A stretch of DNA of 55,065 nucleotides from Propionivibrio dicarboxylicus (lineage in GTDB: Bacteria > Pseudomonadota > Gammaproteobacteria > Burkholderiales > Rhodocyclaceae). This document shows positions 47,208 to 55,065 of this stretch, piece after piece; the first letter of the stretch is position 1; every line of letters begins with the position of its first letter. Position numbers and translations under genes: made by a program. The notes under the pieces are model-generated. The model was not told the origin of the DNA and did no database searches. It saw nothing but the letters and a program-made list of their open reading frames with translations. The stretch lies in the NCBI GenBank assembly GCA_945902805.1, contig CAMDMZ010000029.1, forward strand, positions 1 to 55,065, in the 5' to 3' direction.

Positions 47208-48491
47208 CTACATCACTCCCAACCACTTCGGGAACCAGGTCGATAAACCGGGCCAGTACGTCACCACCATTAGGAAACCCAGCATCGAGAGCAACCAAGG
47301 CCAAACAGCGACTGTCAACTCGGTAATCCCCATCTTGGTGATCCCGGACGCCACGTAGAGGTTTAGTCCAACGGGCGGATGGCACATGCCGACTTCCATG
47401 TTCACCACCATGATGATGCCGAAATGGACCGGATCGATGCCCAACTTCATTGCCACCGGGAACAGGATCGGGGCAAAAATCAGCACGATCGAGCTCGGTT
47501 CCATGAAGTTGCCGGCCAGCAGCAGGATCACATTGACGGCCAACAAGAAGGCAACCATGCCCAGACCGTTGCCCAGCATCCAATCAGCCAAGGTCTGTGG
47601 AATATTCTCGTTGGTCATGATGAACGAGAACAGCACCGCATTGGTGATGATGTAAAGCAGCATTGCCGACATGTTGGCCGAGTTGAGCAGGATCTTCGGC
47701 ACATCCTTCATCCCGATATCCTTGTACACGAAGACCGCGACGAAGAAGGCATAGACCGCGCTCATGGCTGCAGCTTCGGTCGGCGTAAACATCCCGGAAT
47801 AGATCCCGCCCATGACCACGACAATCAGGAACAATCCCCACGCCGACTCCTTGAACGCAATCAGGCGCGCTTTCAACGGAGCCTTTTCAAGACGCGGATA
47901 GCCGAACTTCTTTGCCCGATACCACGAAACACCACCAAGCACAGCGGCCAGCGCGATTCCTGGCACGACACCGGCCATGAACAAGGCACCGACCGAGGTA
48001 TTGGTGGCCACGGAGTACATCACCATCACGATCGACGGCGGAATCAGGATGCCCAGCGCCCCGGACGTGGTGATGATGCCAGCACCAAACTGTTTCGGGA
48101 ATCCGGCCCTGACCATCGCGGGCAATATCACCGATCCAATGGCTACCACGGTAGCCGGCGACGAACCCGATACCGCCGCGAACAGCGCACATGCCATCAC
48201 ACCCGCCAGGCCTAGTCCGCCGTGCCAGTGCCCCACCATCGACGAGGCAAACGTGATCATCCGCCTCGCCACGCCCCCATGGGTCAAGAAATTGCCGGCC
48301 AGGATGAAGAACGGAATCGCCATGATCTCGAACTTCTCGATCCCGGTGAAGAGCTTCAGGGCGACCGATTCAAGCGGTACCTGCGTCATGGTGAACAGGA
48401 ACGTGAGAACGGTCAGGCCGAGCGAGATCGAGATCGGCATACCGGTCAGCATCAACACCGCAAGGAGGCCAAAAATGACGAGTGCGCTCAT
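47208..48491 (-). CDS. dctM: TRAP transporter large permease DctM
   Basis: 427 residues, 12 or so membrane segments. DctM family motifs include MPISISLGLTVLTFLF, GVMACALFAAVSGSSPATVVAIG (about 97-119), IPPSIVMVMYSV and MCHPPVGLNLYVASGI. With DctQ and DctP it forms a secondary transporter, driven by an ion gradient, for C4-dicarboxylates or related acids. It overlaps dctQ by 4 bp. Confidence 0.94.
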   Translation of the reverse strand: MSALVIFGLLAVLMLTGMPISISLGLTVLTFLFTMTQVPLESVALKLFTGIEKFEIMAIPFFILAGNFLTHGGVARRMITFASSMVGHWHGGLGLAGVMACALFAAVSGSSPATVVAIGSVILPAMVRAGFPKQFGAGIITTSGALGILIPPSIVMVMYSVATNTSVGALFMAGVVPGIALAAVLGGVSWYRAKKFGYPRLEKAPLKARLIAFKESAWGLFLIVVVMGGIYSGMFTPTEAAAMSAVYAFFVAVFVYKDIGMKDVPKILLNSANMSAMLLYIITNAVLFSFIMTNENIPQTLADWMLGNGLGMVAFLLAVNVILLLAGNFMEPSSIVLIFAPILFPVAMKLGIDPVHFGIIMVVNMEVGMCHPPVGLNLYVASGITKMGITELTVAVWPWLLSMLGFLMVVTYWPGLSTWFPKWLGVM

Positions 48492-49201
48492 TTTTCGTCT
48501 CCTTGCGCCGTCCCACCAGCACCGACTTTTCGCGGATGCCGCTTGTGGAACTTCAAGTCGCGCATATGCAGATTGTCATCCATGTTGAGCGGATTGGCAT
48601 TCACGGGCACATCATCTTCTTCGATGCCTTCGACATGGCCATGGTCGTGATGCGGCAGTTCCCCGGTGCGAATGAAGCTAAGCGTGACCTGCAGGAATCG
48701 AAAACACATCAGTGACGTACCGAGCGGAATAGCGCTATACACCATCCAAGTAGGCCATTCGAGATCGGGCGTGGTCGGGCCCTCCGGGATATCGCCGGTC
48801 GGACTCCCGATAAGATGGAGAAACGCATAATGCGCTCCGTTTTCCCAGACAAAGTGACTACCTAACACGGAGACGACACCGGTGAAGGTAGCGCCGGCCA
48901 GCAGACCAAAAACAATGAACTTGGAGCGCGTTCGGCCAGAAAGTCGATTGATCAGCACATCGACGCCGACGTGAATACCGGTTCGCACGCCATACGCCGC
49001 ACCGAATTTCGCCATCCAGACAAACATGATGATGCAGAGTTCCTGGGTCCAACTCATACTCAGCCCCAACAACCAGTCTTGTACGACCGGAATACTCCAG
49101 CCGGCGGCGTAGCGATGCAACACGGAAACAAAGATGATGAGCGTGGCGCCACCCATGAGGAAGGTAATCAACCATTCCTCAAGATGATCGAGAAATTTCA
49201 T
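48488..49201 (-). CDS. dctQ: TRAP transporter small permease DctQ
   Basis: 237 residues, four membrane segments (about 12-35, 50-70, 92-113 and 150-172), of the DctQ family. The C-terminal cytoplasmic tail is long and charged (HHDHGHVEGIEEDD), and its end, RKVGAGGTAQGDEK, is encoded by a copy of the 28-bp element. The family usually ends some 30-50 residues earlier. Confidence 0.9.
   Translation of the reverse strand: MKFLDHLEEWLITFLMGGATLIIFVSVLHRYAAGWSIPVVQDWLLGLSMSWTQELCIIMFVWMAKFGAAYGVRTGIHVGVDVLINRLSGRTRSKFIVFGLLAGATFTGVVSVLGSHFVWENGAHYAFLHLIGSPTGDIPEGPTTPDLEWPTWMVYSAIPLGTSLMCFRFLQVTLSFIRTGELPHHDHGHVEGIEEDDVPVNANPLNMDDNLHMRDLKFHKRHPRKVGAGGTAQGDEK
48504..48530 (+). repeat. Dispersed 28-bp element, copy 11 (end of dctQ)
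   Basis: TGCGCCGTCCCACC followed by AGCACCGACTTTT, two base differences. On the dctQ coding strand it reads Lys-Val-Gly-Ala-Gly-Gly-Thr-Ala, five codons before the stop. Confidence 0.85.
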
Positions 49202-49217
49202 TTACATGACTCCCGGC

Positions 49218-49252
49218 AAAAAGACCCGATCCGCCGACGGGCGCCGGCGGAT
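49218..49252 (-). terminator. Attenuator-like hairpin between dctP and dctQ
   Basis: ATCCGCCG (49229-49236) and CGGCGGAT (49245-49252) pair around an 8-base loop, and TTTTT (49222-49218) follows on the minus strand after 6 bases. It would end some transcripts after dctP and so give more binding protein than permease, a common arrangement in TRAP operons. Confidence 0.55.
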
Positions 49253-49270
49253 TCCGTCACAACCGAAGAT

Positions 49271-50275
49271 TTACAGCGTGTTCGGATCGAACCCGGTCTC
49301 TTTGTAGATCGACTGCAGCAAGTCCTTGCCAACTCGGTCGGCCATCTTGGCATGTACCGGTGCCATGGCTTTCTTGAATGCCATGCGCTCATCCTTGGTC
49401 GGTGCATACACGGTGGTCTTGCCACTCTTTTTGACTCCATCAAGAGCACCTTCGTTCTCTTCCTTGGCGATCTTGTTGGCAAAGGCGGTGGATTCCTTCA
49501 TCGCCGTTTCAAGTTGGCCGCGTACATCTGCCGGTAGGCCTTCCCAGAATTTCTTGTTCACGATGACGGCATAACCAAGATAGCCGTGTTCGGTCAATGT
49601 CAAATGCTTCTGCACCTCATGCATTTTCTGCGTGTACAGGTTTGAAATCGGGTTCTCGGTGCCATCGACCACGCCCGTCTGCAGTGCTTGATACACTTCA
49701 GAGAATGCCATGACCTGTGGCAAGGCGCCTACTGAACGGATCTGCTCTTCGAGCACCTTGGATGACTGGATACGGAGCTTCTTACCCTTTAGATCAGCCG
49801 GTGTCTTGATCGGCGTGTTGGCCGAAAACGACTTAAAACCGTTGTCCCAATAGGAAAGGCCAACGATACCTTTTGCATCAAGCTTTTTCAGGATGCTCTG
49901 CCCAACCGGGCCCTGTGTCACCTTGTGCAGATCGTTGTAATCATCAAAGATAAAGGGGAAATCGAAGACTTCGAATTCTTTGGCGCCCAGAGGACCGAAC
50001 TTAGCCAACGAAGGGGCCAGCATCTGCACGGCGCCGAGTTGCAGCGCTTCCATTTCTTCCTTGTCCTTGTAGAGTGCGCTATTCGCATAAACCTCGACCT
50101 TGACCTTGCCTTTCGTTAAATCAGCAGCCTTCTTGGCGAAGAATTCGGCGGCTTTGCCCTTCGGGGTATCGACCGCCACGACATGGCTAAACTTGATTAC
50201 GATGGGCTGCTGAGCGAATGCGGCAACCGAAAATGTGACGGCGGCAAGGCCGGCTATCAACGTGCGAAGTTTCAT
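49271..50275 (-). CDS. dctP: TRAP transporter periplasmic binding protein DctP
   Basis: 334 residues. The signal peptide ends in AAFAQ. DctP features: FSHVVAVDTPKGKAAEFFAKKAADL at the start, the arginine-containing KKLRIQSSKVLEEQ (about 165-178; the conserved Arg binds the ligand carboxylate), and DGTENPISNLYTQK (about 210-223). Perfect AGGAGG ribosome site. A dicarboxylate such as succinate, fumarate or malate is the likely ligand, judging by the DctS/DctR-like regulators next to it. Confidence 0.92.
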   Translation of the reverse strand: MKLRTLIAGLAAVTFSVAAFAQQPIVIKFSHVVAVDTPKGKAAEFFAKKAADLTKGKVKVEVYANSALYKDKEEMEALQLGAVQMLAPSLAKFGPLGAKEFEVFDFPFIFDDYNDLHKVTQGPVGQSILKKLDAKGIVGLSYWDNGFKSFSANTPIKTPADLKGKKLRIQSSKVLEEQIRSVGALPQVMAFSEVYQALQTGVVDGTENPISNLYTQKMHEVQKHLTLTEHGYLGYAVIVNKKFWEGLPADVRGQLETAMKESTAFANKIAKEENEGALDGVKKSGKTTVYAPTKDERMAFKKAMAPVHAKMADRVGKDLLQSIYKETGFDPNTL

Positions 50276-50398
50276 GGAATTCCTCCTGGTTTGTTATTTG
50301 GCCGACACATTCTGATCCATGTCGCAAGCAGCTTCCATTGTGGATTTCCGCAAACAACAAAAACATCTCGGCACGATATCGGTCGGCTAAGATGAGCT

Positions 50399-52366
50399 AT
50401 GGCCCGTCCGTCCCCGATCGAACTGGATACCGTCGGCAGTCCGCGCTGGCTGCTGCTGTTGCCGCGCCTGGCCTTTGTTGCATTCGTCGCCGCGCTCTCC
50501 GCCTTGCTCTGGTTTTCACATCAGCAGGATCTTGAAGAACAGCGCGCCACGTTGATTAGTGACATGTTGTGGCTGGAACAGAATCTTCGGTTCCAGATGG
50601 TGCGCAATGAGGAAATTCTTGGGCAACTTGGGCGACCCGGCAGTGACTCGACGGCCAATTTCGACTCCAGCGCCCGAGTGTTATTGACTAACAGTACCGG
50701 CTTACGGCAAATATTCTTGTTCGATCTGGTCACCGGCCGGCGCCTGGCCCAGCCCACAGCAACTGACGCCCAATTGGTGGGCGAAGCCCAAGGCGAAGTT
50801 CCCGCTCCATCTACGCTGCGCCTCGTGCAGTCACTAGGCAAACCTGCCTATACGGCAAGCTATCCAATTGTCGATAACGATTGGCAGATGGAGGTTCATG
50901 TTCCGATATTCCGGGGTGGACGCGCTGTTGCCGTCGCGGTCGGCGTCTATTCGCTGCGCCGTATGATCGAGGAATCAGTTCCTTGGTGGCTCGCCGAGCG
51001 TTACCGCGTCTCAGTGATCGATAGTGGCGGCAATGAACTTACCTCGCGTTCAAAAGTTTTGCCGATCCTGCCAAATACTAGCTATGAGTTAGTGTTTGAT
51101 CCTCCCGGCTATGGCCTGCTGCTGTCCGCTACTCCTTACCAAACCCCGTTCAGGCTGATCGACCGCTTGCTCATCATTGCGGTCATTTGTCTCGCAATTG
51201 CGACGTTGATCAGTATCTGGATGGTGCGAAAACATTTGCAACAGCGCATAAGGGCCGAGGCTGCACTGCGAAAGGAATATCTTTTCCGCCAGGCAATGGA
51301 ACGTTCGGTTCAAACCGGCTTACGCGCTCGTGACCTCAGCGGGCGTGTTCTGTACGTCAACGAGGCCTTTTGTCGCATGGTCGGCTGGCCAGAGGAAGAG
51401 TTGATAGGGCGAACCCCGCCTATGCCATATTGGCCAGATAACGCATTGGAAGAAATAAAGGGTGTGCATGATCGGATTCTGGCGGGTGATGGCCCAACTG
51501 AACCCTTCGAACTCACTTTCGTTCGACGCTCCGGCGAACCGTTTAGTGCGCTGGTGCAGGAAGCGCCTCTGATTGACGAAACCGGTCATCAAACTGGCTG
51601 GATGGGTTCCGTGGTAGATATATCAGAGCGCAAAGCGGCAGAGGAAAAAGCACTACGGCAGCAGGAGCGAATACAGGCAACGACCAGATTGATCGCTATG
51701 GGCGAGATGGCCTCCGGACTCGCGCATGAATTGAATCAACCGCTCGCCGCAATCTCCAGCTACTGCTCTGGCTCGTTGCAGCTTTTGCAGCGCCAGTCAC
51801 CCGACAGTGACGTGATTCCCGCACTCGTTAAAGCGGTTGAGCAAACCAAACGTGCCGGAAAGATTATTCGACGAATTTACGCGTTGGCAAAACGGGAAAC
51901 TGGGGTTCCGGAACGGATTGATCTCCGTGAAAGCTTACGCTCCGCAATCACACTGATCGAAGCCACCTTGCGACGGCAAGGTGTTAGTCTGATCGAGAAT
52001 ATCCCCGATACTGAGATCAGTATCGTCGGTGATCCAGTATTAATTGAACAAGCGATTTTCAATATTCTGCGAAATGCGAGTGATGCGATGCTAAAAAGCG
52101 TTAGCGAAAGTCATTGCATTGAAGTCAGACTTTCCACCAAGACGGACTACGCTCAACTCAGCATCTCCGATGATGGGCCGGGTATTCCGACCCAGTTGGG
52201 TCAATCCATTTTTGATCCACTATTTTCTACAAAAGCGGACGGCATGGGTATGGGGCTCGCCATTTGCCGCTCGATTGTCGAAAGTCACAAGGGACGGATC
52301 TGGTTCGAGCCAAAGACCTGCGGTGGCACCATTTTTTTCATACGCCTACCTCTCTCCATCTCATGA
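50399..52366 (+). CDS. dctS: Two-component sensor kinase, DctS-like
   Basis: 655 residues: TM1 (about 17-37), a periplasmic sensor domain of about 200 residues, TM2 (about 250-272), a PAS domain (about 292-415, VNEAFCRMVGWPEEELIGRTPP), then HisKA with the phosphorylated histidine in GLAHELNQPLAAISSY (about 443) and an HATPase with NILRNASDAM and DDGPGIP. The HELNQPLAAI form and PAS match DctS of Rhodobacter. It diverges from dctP and overlaps the regulator gene by 4 bp. Confidence 0.88.
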   Translation: MARPSPIELDTVGSPRWLLLLPRLAFVAFVAALSALLWFSHQQDLEEQRATLISDMLWLEQNLRFQMVRNEEILGQLGRPGSDSTANFDSSARVLLTNSTGLRQIFLFDLVTGRRLAQPTATDAQLVGEAQGEVPAPSTLRLVQSLGKPAYTASYPIVDNDWQMEVHVPIFRGGRAVAVAVGVYSLRRMIEESVPWWLAERYRVSVIDSGGNELTSRSKVLPILPNTSYELVFDPPGYGLLLSATPYQTPFRLIDRLLIIAVICLAIATLISIWMVRKHLQQRIRAEAALRKEYLFRQAMERSVQTGLRARDLSGRVLYVNEAFCRMVGWPEEELIGRTPPMPYWPDNALEEIKGVHDRILAGDGPTEPFELTFVRRSGEPFSALVQEAPLIDETGHQTGWMGSVVDISERKAAEEKALRQQERIQATTRLIAMGEMASGLAHELNQPLAAISSYCSGSLQLLQRQSPDSDVIPALVKAVEQTKRAGKIIRRIYALAKRETGVPERIDLRESLRSAITLIEATLRRQGVSLIENIPDTEISIVGDPVLIEQAIFNILRNASDAMLKSVSESHCIEVRLSTKTDYAQLSISDDGPGIPTQLGQSIFDPLFSTKADGMGMGLAICRSIVESHKGRIWFEPKTCGGTIFFIRLPLSIS

Positions 52367-52965
52367 CTACTCGTTGTCCCCATATCATTGATGATGATGC
52401 CGCAGTGCGCGATGCGTTGGCCTGGCTTCTAAAAGCCCATGATATTGATTCAGTGGTATGGAGCTCAGCCGGAGACTTTCTCCAGCAAAGCGAACCAACT
52501 TCATGCGGCTGTCTGATAGTTGACATTCGAATGCCAGAGATGAGCGGCATCGAGCTATTTGATCGCATACGGCGACAAAGTGGTGATCTTCCCGTCATTT
52601 TCCTGACTGGACATGGGGATGTACCCATGGCGGTTCAGGCAATCAAAGACGGTGCCTTTGATTTCCTCGAAAAGCCGGTTGATGAGGTGCTTTTGATCGA
52701 CCGAGTGCGCGCCGCGCTCAGGCTCGGAGGGGAACGAGCGAACGTCGCTGCGCACAATCAAGAAATTCAAAGCCTGCTCAAGGAATTGACTATTCGTGAG
52801 CGTGAAATTATGGAATGCGTGCTCAATGGCAAACTCAATAAAGTGATCGCTGATGAACTAGGCATTGCGATGCGAACGGTTGAGGTGCATCGTTCCCGCG
52901 TATTCGAGAAAATGGGCGTTCGTTCAGCTGTTGAACTTTCCCAGTTGCTCTCCAGCGTGAACTAA
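52363..52965 (+). CDS. dctR: Response regulator, FixJ/DctR type
   Basis: 200 residues from ATG 52363, overlapping the kinase stop (ATGA). Receiver domain with Asp about 54 in LIVDIRMPEMSG, FLTGHGDVPMAVQAIKDGAFDFLEKP, and a LuxR-type HTH at about 138-198 (LTIREREIMECVLNGKLNKVIADELGIAMRTVEVHRSRVFEKM). Like DctR of Rhodobacter it would activate dctPQM; no sigma-54 interaction domain is present. Its TAA overlaps the stop codon of convergent tilS. Confidence 0.9.
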   Translation: MTTRCPHIIDDDAAVRDALAWLLKAHDIDSVVWSSAGDFLQQSEPTSCGCLIVDIRMPEMSGIELFDRIRRQSGDLPVIFLTGHGDVPMAVQAIKDGAFDFLEKPVDEVLLIDRVRAALRLGGERANVAAHNQEIQSLLKELTIREREIMECVLNGKLNKVIADELGIAMRTVEVHRSRVFEKMGVRSAVELSQLLSSVN

Positions 52966-53918
52966 TCAAAAATCAGCGGGGCAATTTGCAACTGCTTCTG
53001 GCGCACAAAAACTCTTTCTGCTCCAATTCGTATTTCGGGATGGCGATCTGGCGCTGCGTCGCGAAGTTGCCGAATGAATTCTTGAATACGATCGGTGGAT
53101 GGACATTGCCTCCCGGTAGCAGTGAGGAGTGCACGAAAGAGGTTCGTTGCGCGATCAGTGCTGAGATGTTTGAACGGCCCAAGAACGAAGGGAAAACCGA
53201 GCTCCGAGCCCCCTGCATCGTTCATCGCTAGCTCGATTAATAGCCTGTTTGCTGTGGCCGCATGTGCGGCAGTTCGAGCGATGTTTCGATCAATGGATGG
53301 AAATCTACCCCGCAGCGCTTCGAGCACATCATGGCGCAAATAATTGCGAGTGTATTTCTGGTCAGTATTGCTCTCGTCCTCGCACCACTTCAATTGTTGC
53401 TCTGCGGCGTATACTTCCAGTTCAGAGCGTCTAACGTTGAGTAGCGGGCGAAGATAACGTCCCTGCACTGGCGCCATACCCGCAAGCCCGAGTATTCCTG
53501 AGCCGCGAAAAAGATTTAGCAAAACTGTTTCAGTCTGGTCGTTCGCATGATGACCAAGCATAACCCAGTCGGCTTCCATCGCCTGCATTGCAGAGTATCG
53601 CGCATGGCGCGCCATGCATTCAATACCTTTGTCCGATATGGTAGGAATCGTGAGTCGAATGACGTCGCAATGAACCTGCGAAGTTGCGCATATTTCCATG
53701 CAATGTTTAGCCCACGTGTCGGCATTTGGGCTCAATCCATGATGAAAATGAACTACCTGTAACCGAAAATCAAGACTGGACCGATGCCATAGCAACAGGT
53801 TTAGCAATACACTGGAATCAAGGCCACCGGAAAAAGCAACAAGTATCCGTTGGTTAGTTTGAATATGTTGCCGTAGGAAACTAACGAAGAGAGACTTGAT
53901 TGCGCTAGTGGATTTCAA
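52962..53918 (-). CDS. tilS: tRNA(Ile)-lysidine synthetase (short form)
   Basis: 318 residues. It makes lysidine at position 34 of the tRNA that reads AUA. PP-loop ATPase motif SGGLDSS (about 30-36), [19 protein letters not shown] (about 120-138), and the second domain, but the C-terminal TilS_C domain of the usual 430-residue form is missing, as in Aquifex. The start appears to be TTG 53918, within the accA end, and has a poorly spaced AAGGA, so it may be elsewhere. Its TAG overlaps the dctR stop. Confidence 0.9.
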   Translation of the reverse strand: MKSTSAIKSLFVSFLRQHIQTNQRILVAFSGGLDSSVLLNLLLWHRSSLDFRLQVVHFHHGLSPNADTWAKHCMEICATSQVHCDVIRLTIPTISDKGIECMARHARYSAMQAMEADWVMLGHHANDQTETVLLNLFRGSGILGLAGMAPVQGRYLRPLLNVRRSELEVYAAEQQLKWCEDESNTDQKYTRNYLRHDVLEALRGRFPSIDRNIARTAAHAATANRLLIELAMNDAGGSELGFPFVLGPFKHLSTDRATNLFRALLTATGRQCPSTDRIQEFIRQLRDAAPDRHPEIRIGAERVFVRQKQLQIAPLIFD

Positions 53919-54873
53919 TTTCCTTGAATTTCCCGTAACTCATCAAGCGGTCCATTCGTCTTTCAACTAACTCGGCCGGTGAAAGTCCTATCAGACTTTT
54001 GAGCCCATCTTGTAAGCTCTTTTTAACGTTTGCAGCGACAGCTCGGTGGTCGCGATGAGCCCCACCTAGCGGCTCCGCAATAATCTTGTCGATCAGCCCT
54101 AGTGACTTAAGGCGGGTAGCTGTAATGCCCATTGCTTCCGCCGCGTCACCCGCATTGTCTGCAGATTTCCACAAAATGGATGCACATCCCTCAGGGGAGA
54201 TTACGGAATAGGTTGAATACTGCAACATTGAAACAATGTCCGCTGTCGCAATTGCAAGAGCTCCACCTGAACCCCCTTCACCAATTACGGTAGCTATGAT
54301 CGGCACCTTCAACTCGGCCATCTCAAACAAATTGCGACCAATTGCCTCTGACTGACCACGCTCCTCCGCGCCAATCCCAGGATACGCACCTGGCGTATCA
54401 ATGAATGTGAAAACCGGAATTTGAAATTTCTCGGCAAGGCGCATCAATCGAAGAGCCTTTCGATAACCCTCCGGGCGTGGCATCCCGAAATTTCGATGTA
54501 TCTTCTCTTTGGTATCGCGGCCCTTTTGATGCCCAATGACCAAGCAGGATTGACCATTAAAGCGCGCAAGCCCCCCTACGATCGCCTGGTCATCTGAAAA
54601 CGAACGATCACCGTGCAACTCTTGATAGTCCGAGAAGATTAAGTCTACATAATCCAATGTATAGGGGCGTTGTGGATGACGAGCAACCAATGCAGACTGC
54701 CATGAAGTCAGTTTTGCATATATGTCCTTAGTCAAGCTTTGGCTTTTAACCTCTAAACGGCTAATTTCGTCAGAAATATCAACAGCCGAATCGTCCTGCA
54801 CGAAGCGGAGTTGCTCAATCTTCGCATCGAGTTCAGCTATAGGTTGTTCAAACTCAAGGAAAGTAGGTTTCAT
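53905..54873 (-). CDS. accA: Acetyl-CoA carboxylase carboxyltransferase alpha subunit
   Basis: 322 residues from ATG 54873. It catalyses, with AccD, carboxyl transfer from biotin to acetyl-CoA in fatty acid synthesis. Characteristic: [65 protein letters not shown] and [10 protein letters not shown]. It is the first gene downstream of the rRNA operon and precedes tilS with a 14-bp overlap. Base composition is lower in GC than the window average. Confidence 0.96.
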   Translation of the reverse strand: MKPTFLEFEQPIAELDAKIEQLRFVQDDSAVDISDEISRLEVKSQSLTKDIYAKLTSWQSALVARHPQRPYTLDYVDLIFSDYQELHGDRSFSDDQAIVGGLARFNGQSCLVIGHQKGRDTKEKIHRNFGMPRPEGYRKALRLMRLAEKFQIPVFTFIDTPGAYPGIGAEERGQSEAIGRNLFEMAELKVPIIATVIGEGGSGGALAIATADIVSMLQYSTYSVISPEGCASILWKSADNAGDAAEAMGITATRLKSLGLIDKIIAEPLGGAHRDHRAVAANVKKSLQDGLKSLIGLSPAELVERRMDRLMSYGKFKEIEIH

Positions 54874-54920
54874 ATCGATGATTTTACATGTCCCGTCTCG
54901 TAGCAACCTTGCGTGCCCCC

Positions 54921-54963
54921 TAAAAAACAAAAAGCCCTCGCTAAGTAGAATAGCGAGGGCTTT
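54921..54963 (-). terminator. rRNA operon terminator
   Basis: A perfect 13-bp stem (54931-54943 with 54951-54963, 7-base loop) is followed on the minus strand by TTTTT, G and TTTTTT. It directly follows the 5S rRNA. Confidence 0.92.
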
Positions 54964-54970
54964 GGAGGGG

Positions 54971-55065
54971 TAGTCTGGCGTTGACCTACTTTCTCACACG
55001 GTGAAGTGCAATATCATCGGCGCGGTCTTGTTTCACGGTCCTGTTCGGGATGGGAAGGGGTGGTT
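54971..55065 (-). rRNA. rrf: 5S ribosomal RNA, 3' part (cut by the window edge)
   Basis: The minus strand reads AACCACCCCTTCCCATCCCG, then GAACAGGACCGTGAAACAAG, and on to GTGTGAGAAAGTAGGTC near the 3' end, the highly conserved 5S core of betaproteobacteria. The 5' end and the rest of the rRNA operon lie beyond the right edge. The 3' end is placed at about 54971. Confidence 0.93.

Noticed and set aside
50276-50398. Sigma-54 promoter upstream of dctP
   Set aside because: The best GG/GC pair is spaced one base too short, and the adjacent regulator is FixJ-type without a sigma-54 domain.

Overview
The window looks like chromosomal DNA of a Gram-negative betaproteobacterium, most likely in or near the Rhodocyclales; that placement is inferred from gene content and protein style, not from a database search. 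The right part carries a recognisable betaproteobacterial housekeeping block on the minus strand (ndk-rlmN-pilW-rodZ-ispG-hisS-yfgM-bamB-der-hfq-hflX-hflK-hflC-DUF2065-hisZ-purA). The rest is transport, signalling and cell-envelope genes, and the 3' end of an rRNA operon (5S) lies at the right edge.

Layout. 1-1570: the end of an IS3-like element that has cut off the 3' end of an unrecognised minus-strand gene pair, then non-coding DNA with a tRNA-3'-end-like stretch, possibly the edge of a small island. 1800-6420: an orphan branched-chain amino-acid type binding protein, a small unknown gene, and an acuI-prpE pair (acrylyl-CoA reductase and propionyl-CoA synthetase). 6590-11150: an NlpC/P60 peptidase and an iron(III) ABC transporter whose three genes are split over three transcription units with Fur-like sites. 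11140-14970: the N-degron transferases aat and bpt, then a small membrane protein with a LytS/LytTR two-component system. 15020-21750: a TPR protein, two ExbD, ExbB, TonB and a large TonB-dependent receptor. 22020-31540: a peptide-uptake operon with two tandem binding proteins, an apparently exported M3 oligopeptidase, two permeases and a fused double ATPase. 31580-47050: the housekeeping block. 47200-52970: a TRAP dicarboxylate transporter (dctM, dctQ, dctP) diverging from its DctS/DctR-type regulators. 52960-55065: tilS, accA and the rRNA operon end.

The most unusual signal is a 28-bp sequence present 11 times in 55 kb, in both orientations. It has a GGCGCCGTCYCGCC half followed by an AGCACCGACTTTTT half. 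Seven copies lie inside unrelated protein-coding genes without breaking the frame, four of them read as Lys-Val-Gly-x-Gly-x-Thr-Ala, and four lie between genes. It does not behave as a terminator. It may be a genome-wide dispersed repeat or a recognition sequence (uptake-like or architectural); which one cannot be decided from one window.

Other points of note are a matched 10-bp direct repeat with an 11-bp spacer upstream of the LytTR operon (a good candidate autoregulatory site), a four-cysteine cluster in the iron-transporter ATPase, and the peptide locus, which next to TonB/receptor genes could form an outer membrane-to-cytoplasm peptide route.
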